From: Magnetococcales bacterium
Lineage (GTDB): Bacteria; Pseudomonadota; Magnetococcia; Magnetococcales; Magnetaquicoccaceae
DNA: 11,736 nucleotides
NCBI GenBank assembly: GCA_015229095.1
Contig: JADGCE010000085.1
Location: 1-11,736 of the forward strand
Direction: 5' to 3'
Positions 1 to 6,865 of the stretch are shown here, piece by piece. The stretch's first letter is position 1. Each line of letters starts with the position of its first letter. The notes beneath the pieces were generated by a model. The model was not told where the DNA came from, ran no database searches, and saw nothing but the letters and a program-made list of their open reading frames with translations. The translations under genes and the position numbers were made by a program.

Positions 1-802
1 CCCGTTCCACTCGAAACTTAAATTGTTTCATAACGGTCTGCGGGCCATTGACATAGGGTGTCTGCTCGTTCGCGCTCTTTTCCTCCACATATTTGCTGGC
101 CGTCGTCAACACCCCGTCCAGACTCAGATCCTTCTCCCCGAATCCGGCCAACAGCCCGGCGGTAAACAACCCGTTCCTGCCTGTTCCATCCGATGCCACA
201 TTGCCTGGATCGGTGGCATAGACAATCACCGTCCCCTTGGGCACGCTGGCCGGAGGTGCCAAACCCCGCAGTTTTCCCCCACGAAATTTTCCGGTAAACG
301 TATTGTTGCGACAGGCATCCAGCATGACCATGTTCACGGCACTGCGGGCATTTTCCAACTCTTCCAGAATATAGTTGACGTTTACCCCCTCATAGGCGAT
401 GGAAGCCTCACTGGTGGCAATGGCATCCACTGGCATCAGATAGTTTTGCCCCTTGATCTGCAACCCATGTCCGGCAAAATAAAAAAGAGCAGCGTGGGCA
501 TGACCGGCCCGGCGACCAAAGTCGGCAATCGCCTCATCCATGGCCGCTTTTTTGAGATTTTTATGGAGCTGAACATCAAAACCGAACTCTTTTAATAGCT
601 TGGCAATATCCTCGGCATCATGAGCCGGGTTATTGAGCACCCCCAGATTTTCTCCGGTGTAGGCTCCGTTGCCAATCAACAATGCGACACGCTTTTCCAC
701 AACGGGAGCCTCGACGGCACGCCCTTCCCCGCCCAGAAGAACCCACATGGGCAGGAAAAATCCCACCACACCGATCAGCCACGCTATTCTGGAACGTTTC
801 AT
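1..802 (-). CDS. Exported caspase-like (peptidase C14 / metacaspase-type) protein, 3' end cut by the window edge
   Basis: This open frame begins with ATG at 802 and runs off the left edge without a stop; 267 residues are visible. The N-terminus looks like a Sec signal peptide: a basic start (MKRSR), a hydrophobic core to about residue 24, and a small-residue cleavage region near 29-32. Residues 37-265 form a caspase p20-like domain. It has a beta-strand start (RVALLIGNGAY, 38-48), the catalytic His in YFAGHG (His112), and the catalytic Cys in LDACRNN (Cys164). Related bacterial proteins cut after Arg/Lys or act in stress and signalling; substrates are usually unknown, and here too. A GTG four codons upstream is an alternative start; neither start has a strong ribosome binding site. 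The gene follows a repeat-rich gap after the TCA genes, so it is probably not part of that operon. The family call is secure; the role is not. Confidence 0.88.
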   Translation of the reverse strand, partial: MKRSRIAWLIGVVGFFLPMWVLLGGEGRAVEAPVVEKRVALLIGNGAYTGENLGVLNNPAHDAEDIAKLLKEFGFDVQLHKNLKKAAMDEAIADFGRRAGHAHAALFYFAGHGLQIKGQNYLMPVDAIATSEASIAYEGVNVNYILEELENARSAVNMVMLDACRNNTFTGKFRGGKLRGLAPPASVPKGTVIVYATDPGNVASDGTGRNGLFTAGLLAGFGEKDLSLDGVLTTASKYVEEKSANEQTPYVNGPQTVMKQFKFRVER

Positions 803-1058
803 CGATTTTTCCACTGCAGTGCGCCCAAGCCGGAAGGAATCCTGTCACGATTCAAGAAAAACTTAATTTTCAATAGTTTTTACTACTACGGGTCCAGGGG
901 GATTATCCCCCTGGTGGGGTCCAGGGGCAAAGCCCCTGGTGGGTCGGGGCAAAGCCCCCCTTGTGGCATGAACAACGATCAAGGCATGCGGCGGCAGAGT
1001 CGGCAACGGAGGGCGCATCATCCTATACACCCCCACACGACACCCATTCAAGAAATCC
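803..1058. other. Gap between sdhE and the caspase-like gene
   Basis: No convincing gene lies in these 256 nt. The part next to the caspase gene (about 850-890) is markedly AT-rich compared with the rest of the window and could hold its promoter, but I see no well-spaced -35/-10 pair. The middle holds the stacked hairpins listed separately. The part nearest sdhE (967-1058) shows no clear structure. Confidence 0.5.
890..966. repeat. Three stacked GC-rich hairpins, imperfect tandem copies of a 25-26 nt unit
   Basis: Three units in a row start with GGGTC or GGGGTC. Hairpin 1 has arms at 894-901 and 907-914 (CCAGGGGG / CCCCCTGG, 5-nt AT loop). Hairpin 2 has arms at 921-928 and 932-939 (CCAGGGGC / GCCCCTGG, AAA loop). 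Hairpin 3 has shorter arms at 946-950 and 954-958 (GGGGC / GCCCC, AAA loop). Units 2 and 3 share GGGGCAAAGCCCC. No T-run follows in either direction, so this is not a textbook intrinsic terminator. It looks like a REP/ERIC-type dispersed intergenic repeat, which may still stop transcription or protect the 3' end of the upstream mRNA. Confidence 0.75.
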
Positions 1059-1328
1059 TCATACGGAATGCGCCCCGGTGGATGCCTCGGCCAGCCACCC
1101 CAACACCTCCCGGTCCACCCCCTCCTCCGGCTTTTTCAGGCCGGCGAGCCAATCCAGCAAATCCAGATCGGAATGGTGCAGAAGCGCAATCACCCGCTGG
1201 CAAACCTCATCGTCCCAGCCGGACAACCTGCTGGCCAGCAGGCGACCCAGAATGCGCTCCATTTCCGCCATGGAACGACGCTCTGCCAGCAGAATCAGCC
1301 GCTTGCGCAGTATTTCGCTATTCTCCAT
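1059..1328 (-). CDS. sdhE: SdhE-type FAD assembly factor (succinate dehydrogenase assembly factor 2 family)
   Basis: This 89-residue protein matches the small helical SdhE/YgfY/Sdh5 family in size and pattern. It has a basic N-terminus, RRSMAEMERIL at 17-27, then acidic/hydrophobic helices with DLDLLDWL (54-61) followed by a KKPEE segment. The family helps attach FAD covalently to a histidine of SdhA/FrdA. The family's RGxxE motif is RSMAE here (18-22): the Arg and Glu are kept but Gly is replaced by Ser. In E. coli SdhE and human SDHAF2 that glycine region is functionally important, so activity may differ. The start ATG lies inside the end of the pentapeptide-repeat gene (11-nt overlap), which suggests translational coupling. 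It is the last gene of the TCA block. The identification rests on pattern recognition of a short protein. Confidence 0.78.
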   Translation of the reverse strand: MENSEILRKRLILLAERRSMAEMERILGRLLASRLSGWDDEVCQRVIALLHHSDLDLLDWLAGLKKPEEGVDREVLGWLAEASTGAHSV

Positions 1329-1953
1329 CGAAAACGACTATCTTTTTTCCCAGCTGTTTTTCGTCGGAGCATTGACCATCCCAAGGGGACTTGCCATAAA
1401 AAATGGCCCCTGTGGTGATGACCCGCTCGTAGTGGGCTTCCAGAAAACCGCTCTTGCGCAGGTCGACCCAAGAGAGGTCACTGTCGATAAAACGGGTTCC
1501 TGCCAGGGAGGATTCCCGCAAGCTGGCCCTCGGCAAACGGGCAGCGGTCATATCGGCCCGATCCAGGTTGGAGGAGAGCAACTGGGCAGCGGTGAGATCC
1601 GCACGGCAGAAAGGCACGTCCGCCAGGGTGCAGAGCAGGAAATGGGTGTAGGACAACTGCGCATCGCTGAAGTCGCAGTCGATAAACTGGACGCGCTGAC
1701 ACAAGGCATGATCCATGCGGACACCCACCAAAGAGACCCCGGACAACCGACTCTCCTGCAGGTGGGCTTCCGTCAGGTTGCAGCCCTCCAGATTGAGATC
1801 ATACAGCTGGCTACCGACCAACACCGCCCCGGCCAAGTCGACCCCCCGCAGGTCGACGGTGCGGATCTCCATGAAAGAGAGATCCGCACCGCGCAGATGA
1901 CCGTCACGGCCACAGGCCGCCAACAACGCCTCTTTTTGGGTAAAAGAGCGCAC
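1318..1953 (-). CDS. Pentapeptide-repeat protein, long uninterrupted beta-helix
   Basis: This 211-residue protein starts with GTG, 11 nt after the korB stop; no good ribosome binding site is visible, so it may be translated by coupling. Every fifth residue from 20 to 170 is Leu, Ile, Met, Phe or (once, residue 85) Cys, with no break in register, and Tyr follows at 175. This is the central residue of A(D/N)LXX pentapeptides, e.g. GADLS, GCNLT, RADLT, RADMT. About 31-32 pentapeptides predict roughly eight coils of a right-handed quadrilateral beta-helix. A short N-terminal cap (1-19) and a non-repeat C-terminal tail (about 180-211, acidic/basic end) flank it. There is no signal peptide or membrane segment, so it is probably cytoplasmic. 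Some family members mimic DNA and bind gyrase (MfpA, Qnr); most have no known role. Its place between korB and sdhE suggests a link to the TCA enzymes, but this is inference only. Confidence 0.88.
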   Translation of the reverse strand: MRSFTQKEALLAACGRDGHLRGADLSFMEIRTVDLRGVDLAGAVLVGSQLYDLNLEGCNLTEAHLQESRLSGVSLVGVRMDHALCQRVQFIDCDFSDAQLSYTHFLLCTLADVPFCRADLTAAQLLSSNLDRADMTAARLPRASLRESSLAGTRFIDSDLSWVDLRKSGFLEAHYERVITTGAIFYGKSPWDGQCSDEKQLGKKIVVFDGE

Positions 1954-1964
1954 GGGAAACCGGC

Positions 1965-2843
1965 TCAGGGACTGGCGAGGTCTATGATTTTGTTGATATC
2001 ATATCCCTTGTGTCCACCCACCTTGGTGACGATGGCCGCCAACCGCTCATCCAGAGTCGGCCGGTTTACCTTGTACAACAGGCCGATGGGGGCATGACCC
2101 TCCGCATCACGGCGGGCCAGCTCCATGGCTGCACCCAGATTCGACGTATCGTGACCCTCCGGAACCTCCCTGACCAACTCCCGATAAAATTCCACGGTAT
2201 CGATACTGTTGAAAGTGGGGCATTGGGAGAAAATGTTCACATAGGAGAACCCTTTGTGCTCCAACGCGCCCTTGATCAATTCGGCGCACAGCTGCGGCTT
2301 GCCGGCAAAGCCCTGGGCCACATAGGTCGCCCCGTAGGTCAGCATATAAAGCAACGGATTCATCGGCTCATCCGGGCCACCATAGGGGGTGGTGTAGGCC
2401 TTCAACTCCGGTCGGGAGGTGGGAGAATATTGGCCTTTGGTCAAACCATAGATGCCATTGTCATACAGAATGTAGGTCAGGTTGACATTTTTCCGGGCCA
2501 TGTGGGGCATGTGGCCACCACCGATGGAAAAACCATCCCCGTCGCCACCGGTCACCAACACAGCCTGTTCGGGTTGAGCCAACTGCGCCCCCGTTGCCAC
2601 CGGTCCCGCCCGGCCATGCAGGGTGTGCATTTTGTAGGATTTGATAAAATAGGGGGTGCGGGAGGAGCAACCGATCCCCGATATGGCCATCAGGTTGGAG
2701 GAGTCCACCCCCAACTCGGCCAACGACTTGTAGATACTGCTTAAAATACCATGGTATCCACAACCGGGGCACCAGACAACGCTCACCTCGGACTTGTAAT
2801 CCTTGGGCTTCAGATCCACTTTGTGGAGGGCGGCTACAGACAT
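1965..2843 (-). CDS. korB: 2-oxoglutarate:ferredoxin oxidoreductase, beta subunit
   Basis: This 292-residue subunit binds thiamine diphosphate and one [4Fe-4S] cluster. It works with KorA to interconvert 2-oxoglutarate + CoA and succinyl-CoA + CO2 using ferredoxin. The thiamine-diphosphate/Mg motif is seen as GDGDGFSIGG (100-109), followed by YDNGIYGLTKGQYSPT (127-142). Cluster cysteines are Cys25 and Cys28 (WCPGCG), Cys59 (GIGCSSR) and Cys208 (SQCPTFN), the usual four positions. The length is typical for the family. The start ATG overlaps the korA stop (TGATG), and an AAGGAG site lies 8 nt upstream. Pyruvate or another 2-oxoacid cannot be excluded as substrate from sequence alone, but the neighbouring sucCD, frdAB and icd genes strongly favour 2-oxoglutarate. 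Confidence 0.95.
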   Translation of the reverse strand: MSVAALHKVDLKPKDYKSEVSVVWCPGCGYHGILSSIYKSLAELGVDSSNLMAISGIGCSSRTPYFIKSYKMHTLHGRAGPVATGAQLAQPEQAVLVTGGDGDGFSIGGGHMPHMARKNVNLTYILYDNGIYGLTKGQYSPTSRPELKAYTTPYGGPDEPMNPLLYMLTYGATYVAQGFAGKPQLCAELIKGALEHKGFSYVNIFSQCPTFNSIDTVEFYRELVREVPEGHDTSNLGAAMELARRDAEGHAPIGLLYKVNRPTLDERLAAIVTKVGGHKGYDINKIIDLASP

Positions 2844-4558
2844 CAGATTATCTCCTTGACTCTATCCATCATCTGGATGGGGGTGAACGGCAGGCCACCA
2901 CAGATCGTAAATGGGATCGGCTTGATCGAGGTCTCAGCCCGGATAAAGTGGGACAATTGACCCTGATAGTTGACCTCCGGGACCAAAATCTTTTTGCAGG
3001 TTGCCGCAAAGGCCTCATACTGCTCCACCGGCATGGGCCACATCAGTTTGGGATAGAACCCCTTGACCTTGTACCCTTCTGCCCGCAAGCGGGCCACCGC
3101 CTCGCGGGCGACGCCAATGGTGCTGCCCCAGGTGATGATGCCCAGATCCGCCTCGCCCTCACCATCCACCTCGGTAGGCTTGTAACGGTTGACCACCGGC
3201 TTGATCTTGCCGAACCGTTTGGCCTGCATTTGTTCGTGCGTCTCCGCTTTAAAACTGGGGGCGCCGCTCTCGGTATGCTCCAGGCCGGTGGCAATGTGCA
3301 TGCCTCCAGGAGTACCGGGATTCACCATGGGCGAAATGCCATCCTCGGTCATCTTGTAACGGGCATAGGTTCCCTCACCATCCCACATTTTGCGATGCAC
3401 GATGGTATAGTCGGCAGGGTTGGGGCGGGGCACCGTTTGGGTGGAAAAGGCCAGGGAACCGTCCGACAGCAGGAGCACCGGACACTGATATTCCTCCGCC
3501 AGATTCAACGCATCCACCGTCATATCGATGCAGTCTTTCACATCTTCCACCGACAAAACGATGCGGGGGGCATCCCCGTGGGCACCATGAATGGCCAAGA
3601 AAAGATCGGACTGCTCATGTTTGGTAGGCAGACCCGTGGAAGGACCGCCCCGCTGCACATCCACCAACATGACCGGGGTTTCGCTCATGAAAGCCATACC
3701 CAGCATCTCTGCCATCAGGGCCAAACCCGGACCCGAAGTGGCGGTCATGGACTTTTTGCCCGCATAAGAGGCACCCAACACCTGACCAATGGAGGCGATT
3801 TCATCCTCCGCCTGAATCAGGGTGCCCCCCAGTTTGGGCAGGTGGGTTGCCACATATTTGGCAATCTCCGTCGCCGGCGTGATGGGATAGGCCGAGAAAA
3901 ATTCCAGCCCACCCAGCAGGGCACCCATGCCGGCGGCATCATTGCCGGAGATGACAATAACATCCTTGGGGGCAGTGGCATCGGCCACCCGCCAGGGATC
4001 GGTCTTTTTCAAGGGCATGGCCAACTCTTTGCCCTTTTCAAAGGCTTGCAGGTTAAAATTGAGAATCTCCTCGCCTTTTTTGCCAAATTTTTTGGTCAAC
4101 ACCTGCTTCAGGGTGACCTCATTGATATTGAACAGCACGGAGAGGGCACCCATCGCCACCATGTTTTTGGAGCGGTAGGATTTCATCTCTTTGGCGGTCT
4201 TGGACATGGGAATGGGATAGGCATGCACCCCTTCCGGAATGGCATCCGGTTCAAAATCACCACCCGGATAATCGTAGACAAAGGCCGTACCCGGTTTCAA
4301 CAGGTGTTTGTTCACCTCATAGGCCTCGCCATTGAAGGCGCAGAGGACATCAAACGTGTCACCCTGGTTGTAGATCCGATCCGGGCTGGTACGCACCTGG
4401 TACATGGCATAACCGCCTTTGATCTCTGCCGGAAAGGTCTTGAAGGTATAAATCTCCAGCCCTGCTCTGGCACAGGCGGCGGCAACAAAATCTCCCGTGG
4501 AGACAACACCTTCACCACCTTCCCCGGCCACTCGAATGATCAGGTCATTTTTTGCCAT
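2843..4558 (-). CDS. korA: 2-oxoglutarate:ferredoxin oxidoreductase, fused gamma-alpha subunit
   Basis: This 571-residue protein joins two domains that are separate subunits in four-subunit enzymes. Residues 1 to about 185 are the gamma domain, with GEGGEGVVSTG at 12-22 and the conserved FPAEIKGG at 42-49. From about residue 198 the alpha domain follows, with YPITPATEIA (224-233), TSGPGLALM (274-282) and RGGPSTGLPT (303-312). A C-terminal domain (about 470-571) contains WGST and the KILVPEVNYQGQL segment. No ferredoxin-like delta domain is present, so the KorAB enzyme probably depends on external ferredoxin. The start is supported by AAGGAG 5 nt upstream of ATG. A 124-nt gap separates it from sucD; its stop overlaps the korB start. 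In an rTCA setting it fixes CO2 onto succinyl-CoA. Confidence 0.95.
   Translation of the reverse strand: MAKNDLIIRVAGEGGEGVVSTGDFVAAACARAGLEIYTFKTFPAEIKGGYAMYQVRTSPDRIYNQGDTFDVLCAFNGEAYEVNKHLLKPGTAFVYDYPGGDFEPDAIPEGVHAYPIPMSKTAKEMKSYRSKNMVAMGALSVLFNINEVTLKQVLTKKFGKKGEEILNFNLQAFEKGKELAMPLKKTDPWRVADATAPKDVIVISGNDAAGMGALLGGLEFFSAYPITPATEIAKYVATHLPKLGGTLIQAEDEIASIGQVLGASYAGKKSMTATSGPGLALMAEMLGMAFMSETPVMLVDVQRGGPSTGLPTKHEQSDLFLAIHGAHGDAPRIVLSVEDVKDCIDMTVDALNLAEEYQCPVLLLSDGSLAFSTQTVPRPNPADYTIVHRKMWDGEGTYARYKMTEDGISPMVNPGTPGGMHIATGLEHTESGAPSFKAETHEQMQAKRFGKIKPVVNRYKPTEVDGEGEADLGIITWGSTIGVAREAVARLRAEGYKVKGFYPKLMWPMPVEQYEAFAATCKKILVPEVNYQGQLSHFIRAETSIKPIPFTICGGLPFTPIQMMDRVKEII
2852..2857 (-). promoter_or_regulatory. 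Ribosome binding site of korB
   Basis: AAGGAG lies 8 nt upstream of the korB ATG, inside the last codons of korA. It supports the TGATG stop-start overlap as the true korB start. Confidence 0.75.
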
Positions 4559-4682
4559 TGAAACTCCTTTCTAGCCTGCTTTTTGTTTTTGATAGACGCC
4601 ACACGCCGGTACGCCTGCCCCAGACAACCCAAAAGAGGGCAATCGCAAGGCGTGCAACGGTGCCAACAGGAACTTCCGTGTC
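4559..4682. other. sucD-korA intergenic region
   Basis: The 124-nt gap has no open frame of note. In the transcribed direction it ends in an A-rich stretch and the korA ribosome binding site. I see no strong hairpin and no convincing promoter, but the gap is large for this compact block and could carry a separate korAB promoter. Confidence 0.35.
4564..4569 (-). promoter_or_regulatory. Ribosome binding site of korA
   Basis: A full AAGGAG lies 5 nt upstream of the korA ATG. It is one of the best-matching sites in the window and fixes the start. Confidence 0.8.
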
Positions 4683-5555
4683 TCAGCCTTTCAACGCCTG
4701 GCGCACGACGATGCCCATCTCCGCCGGCGAACGGGCAATATGGACACCCGCTGCCTCCAACGCTGCAAATTTTTCAGCTGCGGTTCCCTTGCCGCCGGAG
4801 ATGATCGCCCCGGCGTGGCCCATACGCTTCCCTTTGGGAGCCGTCGCACCGGCGATAAAGGCCACCACGGGCTTGCTCATGTGCTGTTTGATCCATGCGG
4901 CGGCCTCTTCTTCCGCCGTCCCGCCGATCTCGCCGATCATGATGACCGCCTCGGTCTGGGGGTCGGTTTCAAACAGAGAGAGGCAATCGATAAAGTTGGT
5001 GCCGTTGATGGGATCCCCACCTAAACCGACACAGGTGCTCTGCCCCAGACCGACCTGGGTGGTCTGGGCCACCGCCTCATAGGTCAAGGTGCCGGAGCGG
5101 GAGACCACGCCCACACAACCCACCCGATGAATGTGGCCCGGCATGATGCCGATCTTGCAGGCTCCCGGGGTGATGATGCCGGGGCAGTTGGGACCGATCA
5201 GACGGGTTTTGCGCCCTTGCAGATAACGCTTGACCCGCACCATATCCTGTACCGGAATGCCCTCGGTGATGCACACCACCAAATCCAGGTCGGCCGCCGC
5301 CGCCTCCTGAATGGCATCCGCCGCGAAGGCGGGGGGCACAAAAATGACCGAGGCATGGGCACCTGTCTCCCGCACCGCCTGGGCCACCGTATCGAAAACC
5401 GGCCGATCCAGATGGGTACTTCCACCTTTGCCGGGGGTGACACCGCCAACCAGTTTCGTCCCGTAGGCAATCGCCTGTTCGGAATGAAAAGTACCATTGG
5501 CTCCTGTAAAGCCCTGGCAGATCACCCGGGTCTCTTTGTCAACCAGAATACTCAT
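4683..5555 (-). CDS. sucD: Succinyl-CoA synthetase, alpha subunit
   Basis: This 290-residue subunit of succinate-CoA ligase interconverts succinyl-CoA + NDP + Pi and succinate + CoA + NTP, with SucC, in the cytoplasm. The N-terminal CoA-binding Rossmann domain shows VICQGFTGANGTFHSEQAI (11-29) and GGVTPGKGG (37-45). GPNCPGI (121-127) is the family signature before the ligase domain. The phosphorylated catalytic histidine is His247 in KGKRMGHAGAI (241-251). The length matches the E. coli protein closely. The start has an AGGAAGG site 6 nt upstream that overlaps the sucC stop. It is the fourth-to-fifth step of the cluster and lies 11 nt after sucC, as in most bacteria. Confidence 0.97.
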   Translation of the reverse strand: MSILVDKETRVICQGFTGANGTFHSEQAIAYGTKLVGGVTPGKGGSTHLDRPVFDTVAQAVRETGAHASVIFVPPAFAADAIQEAAAADLDLVVCITEGIPVQDMVRVKRYLQGRKTRLIGPNCPGIITPGACKIGIMPGHIHRVGCVGVVSRSGTLTYEAVAQTTQVGLGQSTCVGLGGDPINGTNFIDCLSLFETDPQTEAVIMIGEIGGTAEEEAAAWIKQHMSKPVVAFIAGATAPKGKRMGHAGAIISGGKGTAAEKFAALEAAGVHIARSPAEMGIVVRQALKG

Positions 5556-5561
5556 ATCGCA

Positions 5562-5568
5562 CCTTCCT
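5562..5568 (-). promoter_or_regulatory. Ribosome binding site of sucD
   Basis: AGGAAGG sits 6 nt before the sucD ATG and overlaps the TAG stop of sucC, so the two subunits are probably translated in a coupled way. Confidence 0.7.
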
Positions 5569-6727
5569 ATCGAAGCACAGCCACAGCCTTTTCGGCAGCG
5601 TCGTTGAGATCATCGGCCGAAACAATGGCCAGCCCGGATTCCGCCAAGATTGCCTTGCCCTTCTCCACATTGGTCCCCTCCAGGCGAACCACCAGGGGTA
5701 CCTGAATCCCCACCTCCCGCGCGGCGGTGACCACCCCATCGGCAATGACATCGCAGCGCATGATGCCGCCAAAAATATTCACCAACACCGCCTTGACATT
5801 GGGATCGGAAAGAATCAGCTTCAGGGCCGCCGTCACCACCTCGGTGGTGGCTCCGCCCCCCACATCCAAAAAGTTGGCCGGCTTGGCCCCTTTGAGTTGG
5901 ATGATATCCATGGTGGCCATGGCCAACCCGGCTCCATTCACCATGCAGCCGATGGAACCATCCAGGGCGATATAGTTCAGCTCGTGCTTGGAAGCCTCCA
6001 CCTCCTTGGGATCCTCCTCGTTGATATCCCGCAACTCGGCGATATCCTTGTGACGAAACAGGGCGTTGTCGTCAAAGTTCATCTTGGCATCCAGGGCCAT
6101 GATATCGCCGCTCTTGGTCACCACCAGCGGGTTGATCTCCACCAGAGAGGCGTCGGTGCCGACAAAGGCGTTGTAGAGAGCGGTCATGAAGCTGACGGCC
6201 TTCCCCACCTGCTTGTCCACCAACCCCAAGCCAAAGGCCAGATTGCGGGCCTGAAAACCGGTAAAACCGGTGACGGGATCAATGGCCTCCTTGAGAATTT
6301 TTTCCGGGCTGCGGGCCGCCACCTCTTCAATCTCCATGCCCCCCTCGGTGGAGGCCATCATGGTGATGCGACCATTGGCCCGGTCGATGACCATGCCCAG
6401 GTAGAGCTCCCGTGCGATGTCGCACCCCTCTTCGATGTAGATCCGCTTGACCTCTTTACCCTTGGGTCCGGTCTGTTTGGTGACCAGAGTCATGCCAAGA
6501 ATGCGCGAGGCCTCTTCCCGAACCCCTTCGATGCTTTTGACGACTTTGACCCCGCCCCCCTTGCCCCGCCCCCCGGCATGGATCTGGGCCTTGACCACAT
6601 AAACACTACTTTCCAATGCTTTGGCCGCCGCTTCCGCCTCTTCTGGCGTAAAGGCCACCTGTCCGCGAGGCACTTTCACCCCGTAGCGGGCGATAATCTG
6701 TTTGGCTTGGTATTCGTGAATATTCAT
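5567..6727 (-). CDS. sucC: Succinyl-CoA synthetase, beta subunit
   Basis: This 386-residue ATP-grasp subunit carries the nucleotide and succinate sites of succinate-CoA ligase. It starts with the classic MNIHEYQAKQ. The nucleotide-binding part has KAQIHAGGRGKGGGVK (46-61). Mg/nucleotide ligands lie around EINP (197-200) and ALDAKMNFDDNA (211-222). The C-terminal CoA-ligase domain shows FLDVGGGATTE (286-296) and NIFGGIMRCD (317-326). Length and motifs are those of a full, active enzyme; ATP or GTP preference cannot be judged from this reading. The ribosome binding site is weak (GGGA about 10 nt upstream). It is separated from frdA by 138 nt, so it may have its own promoter. Confidence 0.97.
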   Translation of the reverse strand: MNIHEYQAKQIIARYGVKVPRGQVAFTPEEAEAAAKALESSVYVVKAQIHAGGRGKGGGVKVVKSIEGVREEASRILGMTLVTKQTGPKGKEVKRIYIEEGCDIARELYLGMVIDRANGRITMMASTEGGMEIEEVAARSPEKILKEAIDPVTGFTGFQARNLAFGLGLVDKQVGKAVSFMTALYNAFVGTDASLVEINPLVVTKSGDIMALDAKMNFDDNALFRHKDIAELRDINEEDPKEVEASKHELNYIALDGSIGCMVNGAGLAMATMDIIQLKGAKPANFLDVGGGATTEVVTAALKLILSDPNVKAVLVNIFGGIMRCDVIADGVVTAAREVGIQVPLVVRLEGTNVEKGKAILAESGLAIVSADDLNDAAEKAVAVLR

Positions 6728-6865
6728 GAGAGGTTCCCATTCGATCTGACATCATTCATCAAGAATTTTATCTCCGTTGGCTCTCGGACGCACATCCTCA
6801 GCGAGCGATGGGATCATAAGCGGATTGCGTCCAATAGTCCACACCTGTCATGCTGGAGGGCGATT
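6728..6865. other. frdA-sucC intergenic region
   Basis: The 138-nt gap is more AT-rich than the flanking genes near the sucC side. I see no well-spaced promoter and no strong terminator hairpin. A 17-codon ATG frame (6798-6851, minus) is present but has no ribosome binding site. Confidence 0.35.

Noticed and set aside
863..1051. 62-codon minus-strand frame across the stacked hairpins
   Set aside because: Its sequence is mostly a translation of the GC-rich repeats (Pro/Gly/Arg) with no ribosome binding site.
961..2097. Open frame on the plus strand across sdhE and the pentapeptide-repeat gene, with repeated QVGxxQ-like patterns
   Set aside because: The periodicity is the mirror image of the pentapeptide repeats on the other strand.
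2948..4561. Long open frame on the plus strand opposite korA
   Set aside because: It mirrors korA almost exactly end to end, its translation is rich in His, Gly and Arg with no recognisable domain, and korA itself is certain. It comes from the codon bias of the opposite strand.
6798..6851. 17-codon minus-strand ORF in the frdA-sucC gap, possible leader peptide
   Set aside because: No ribosome binding site and no attenuator-like hairpins after it; too short to support.
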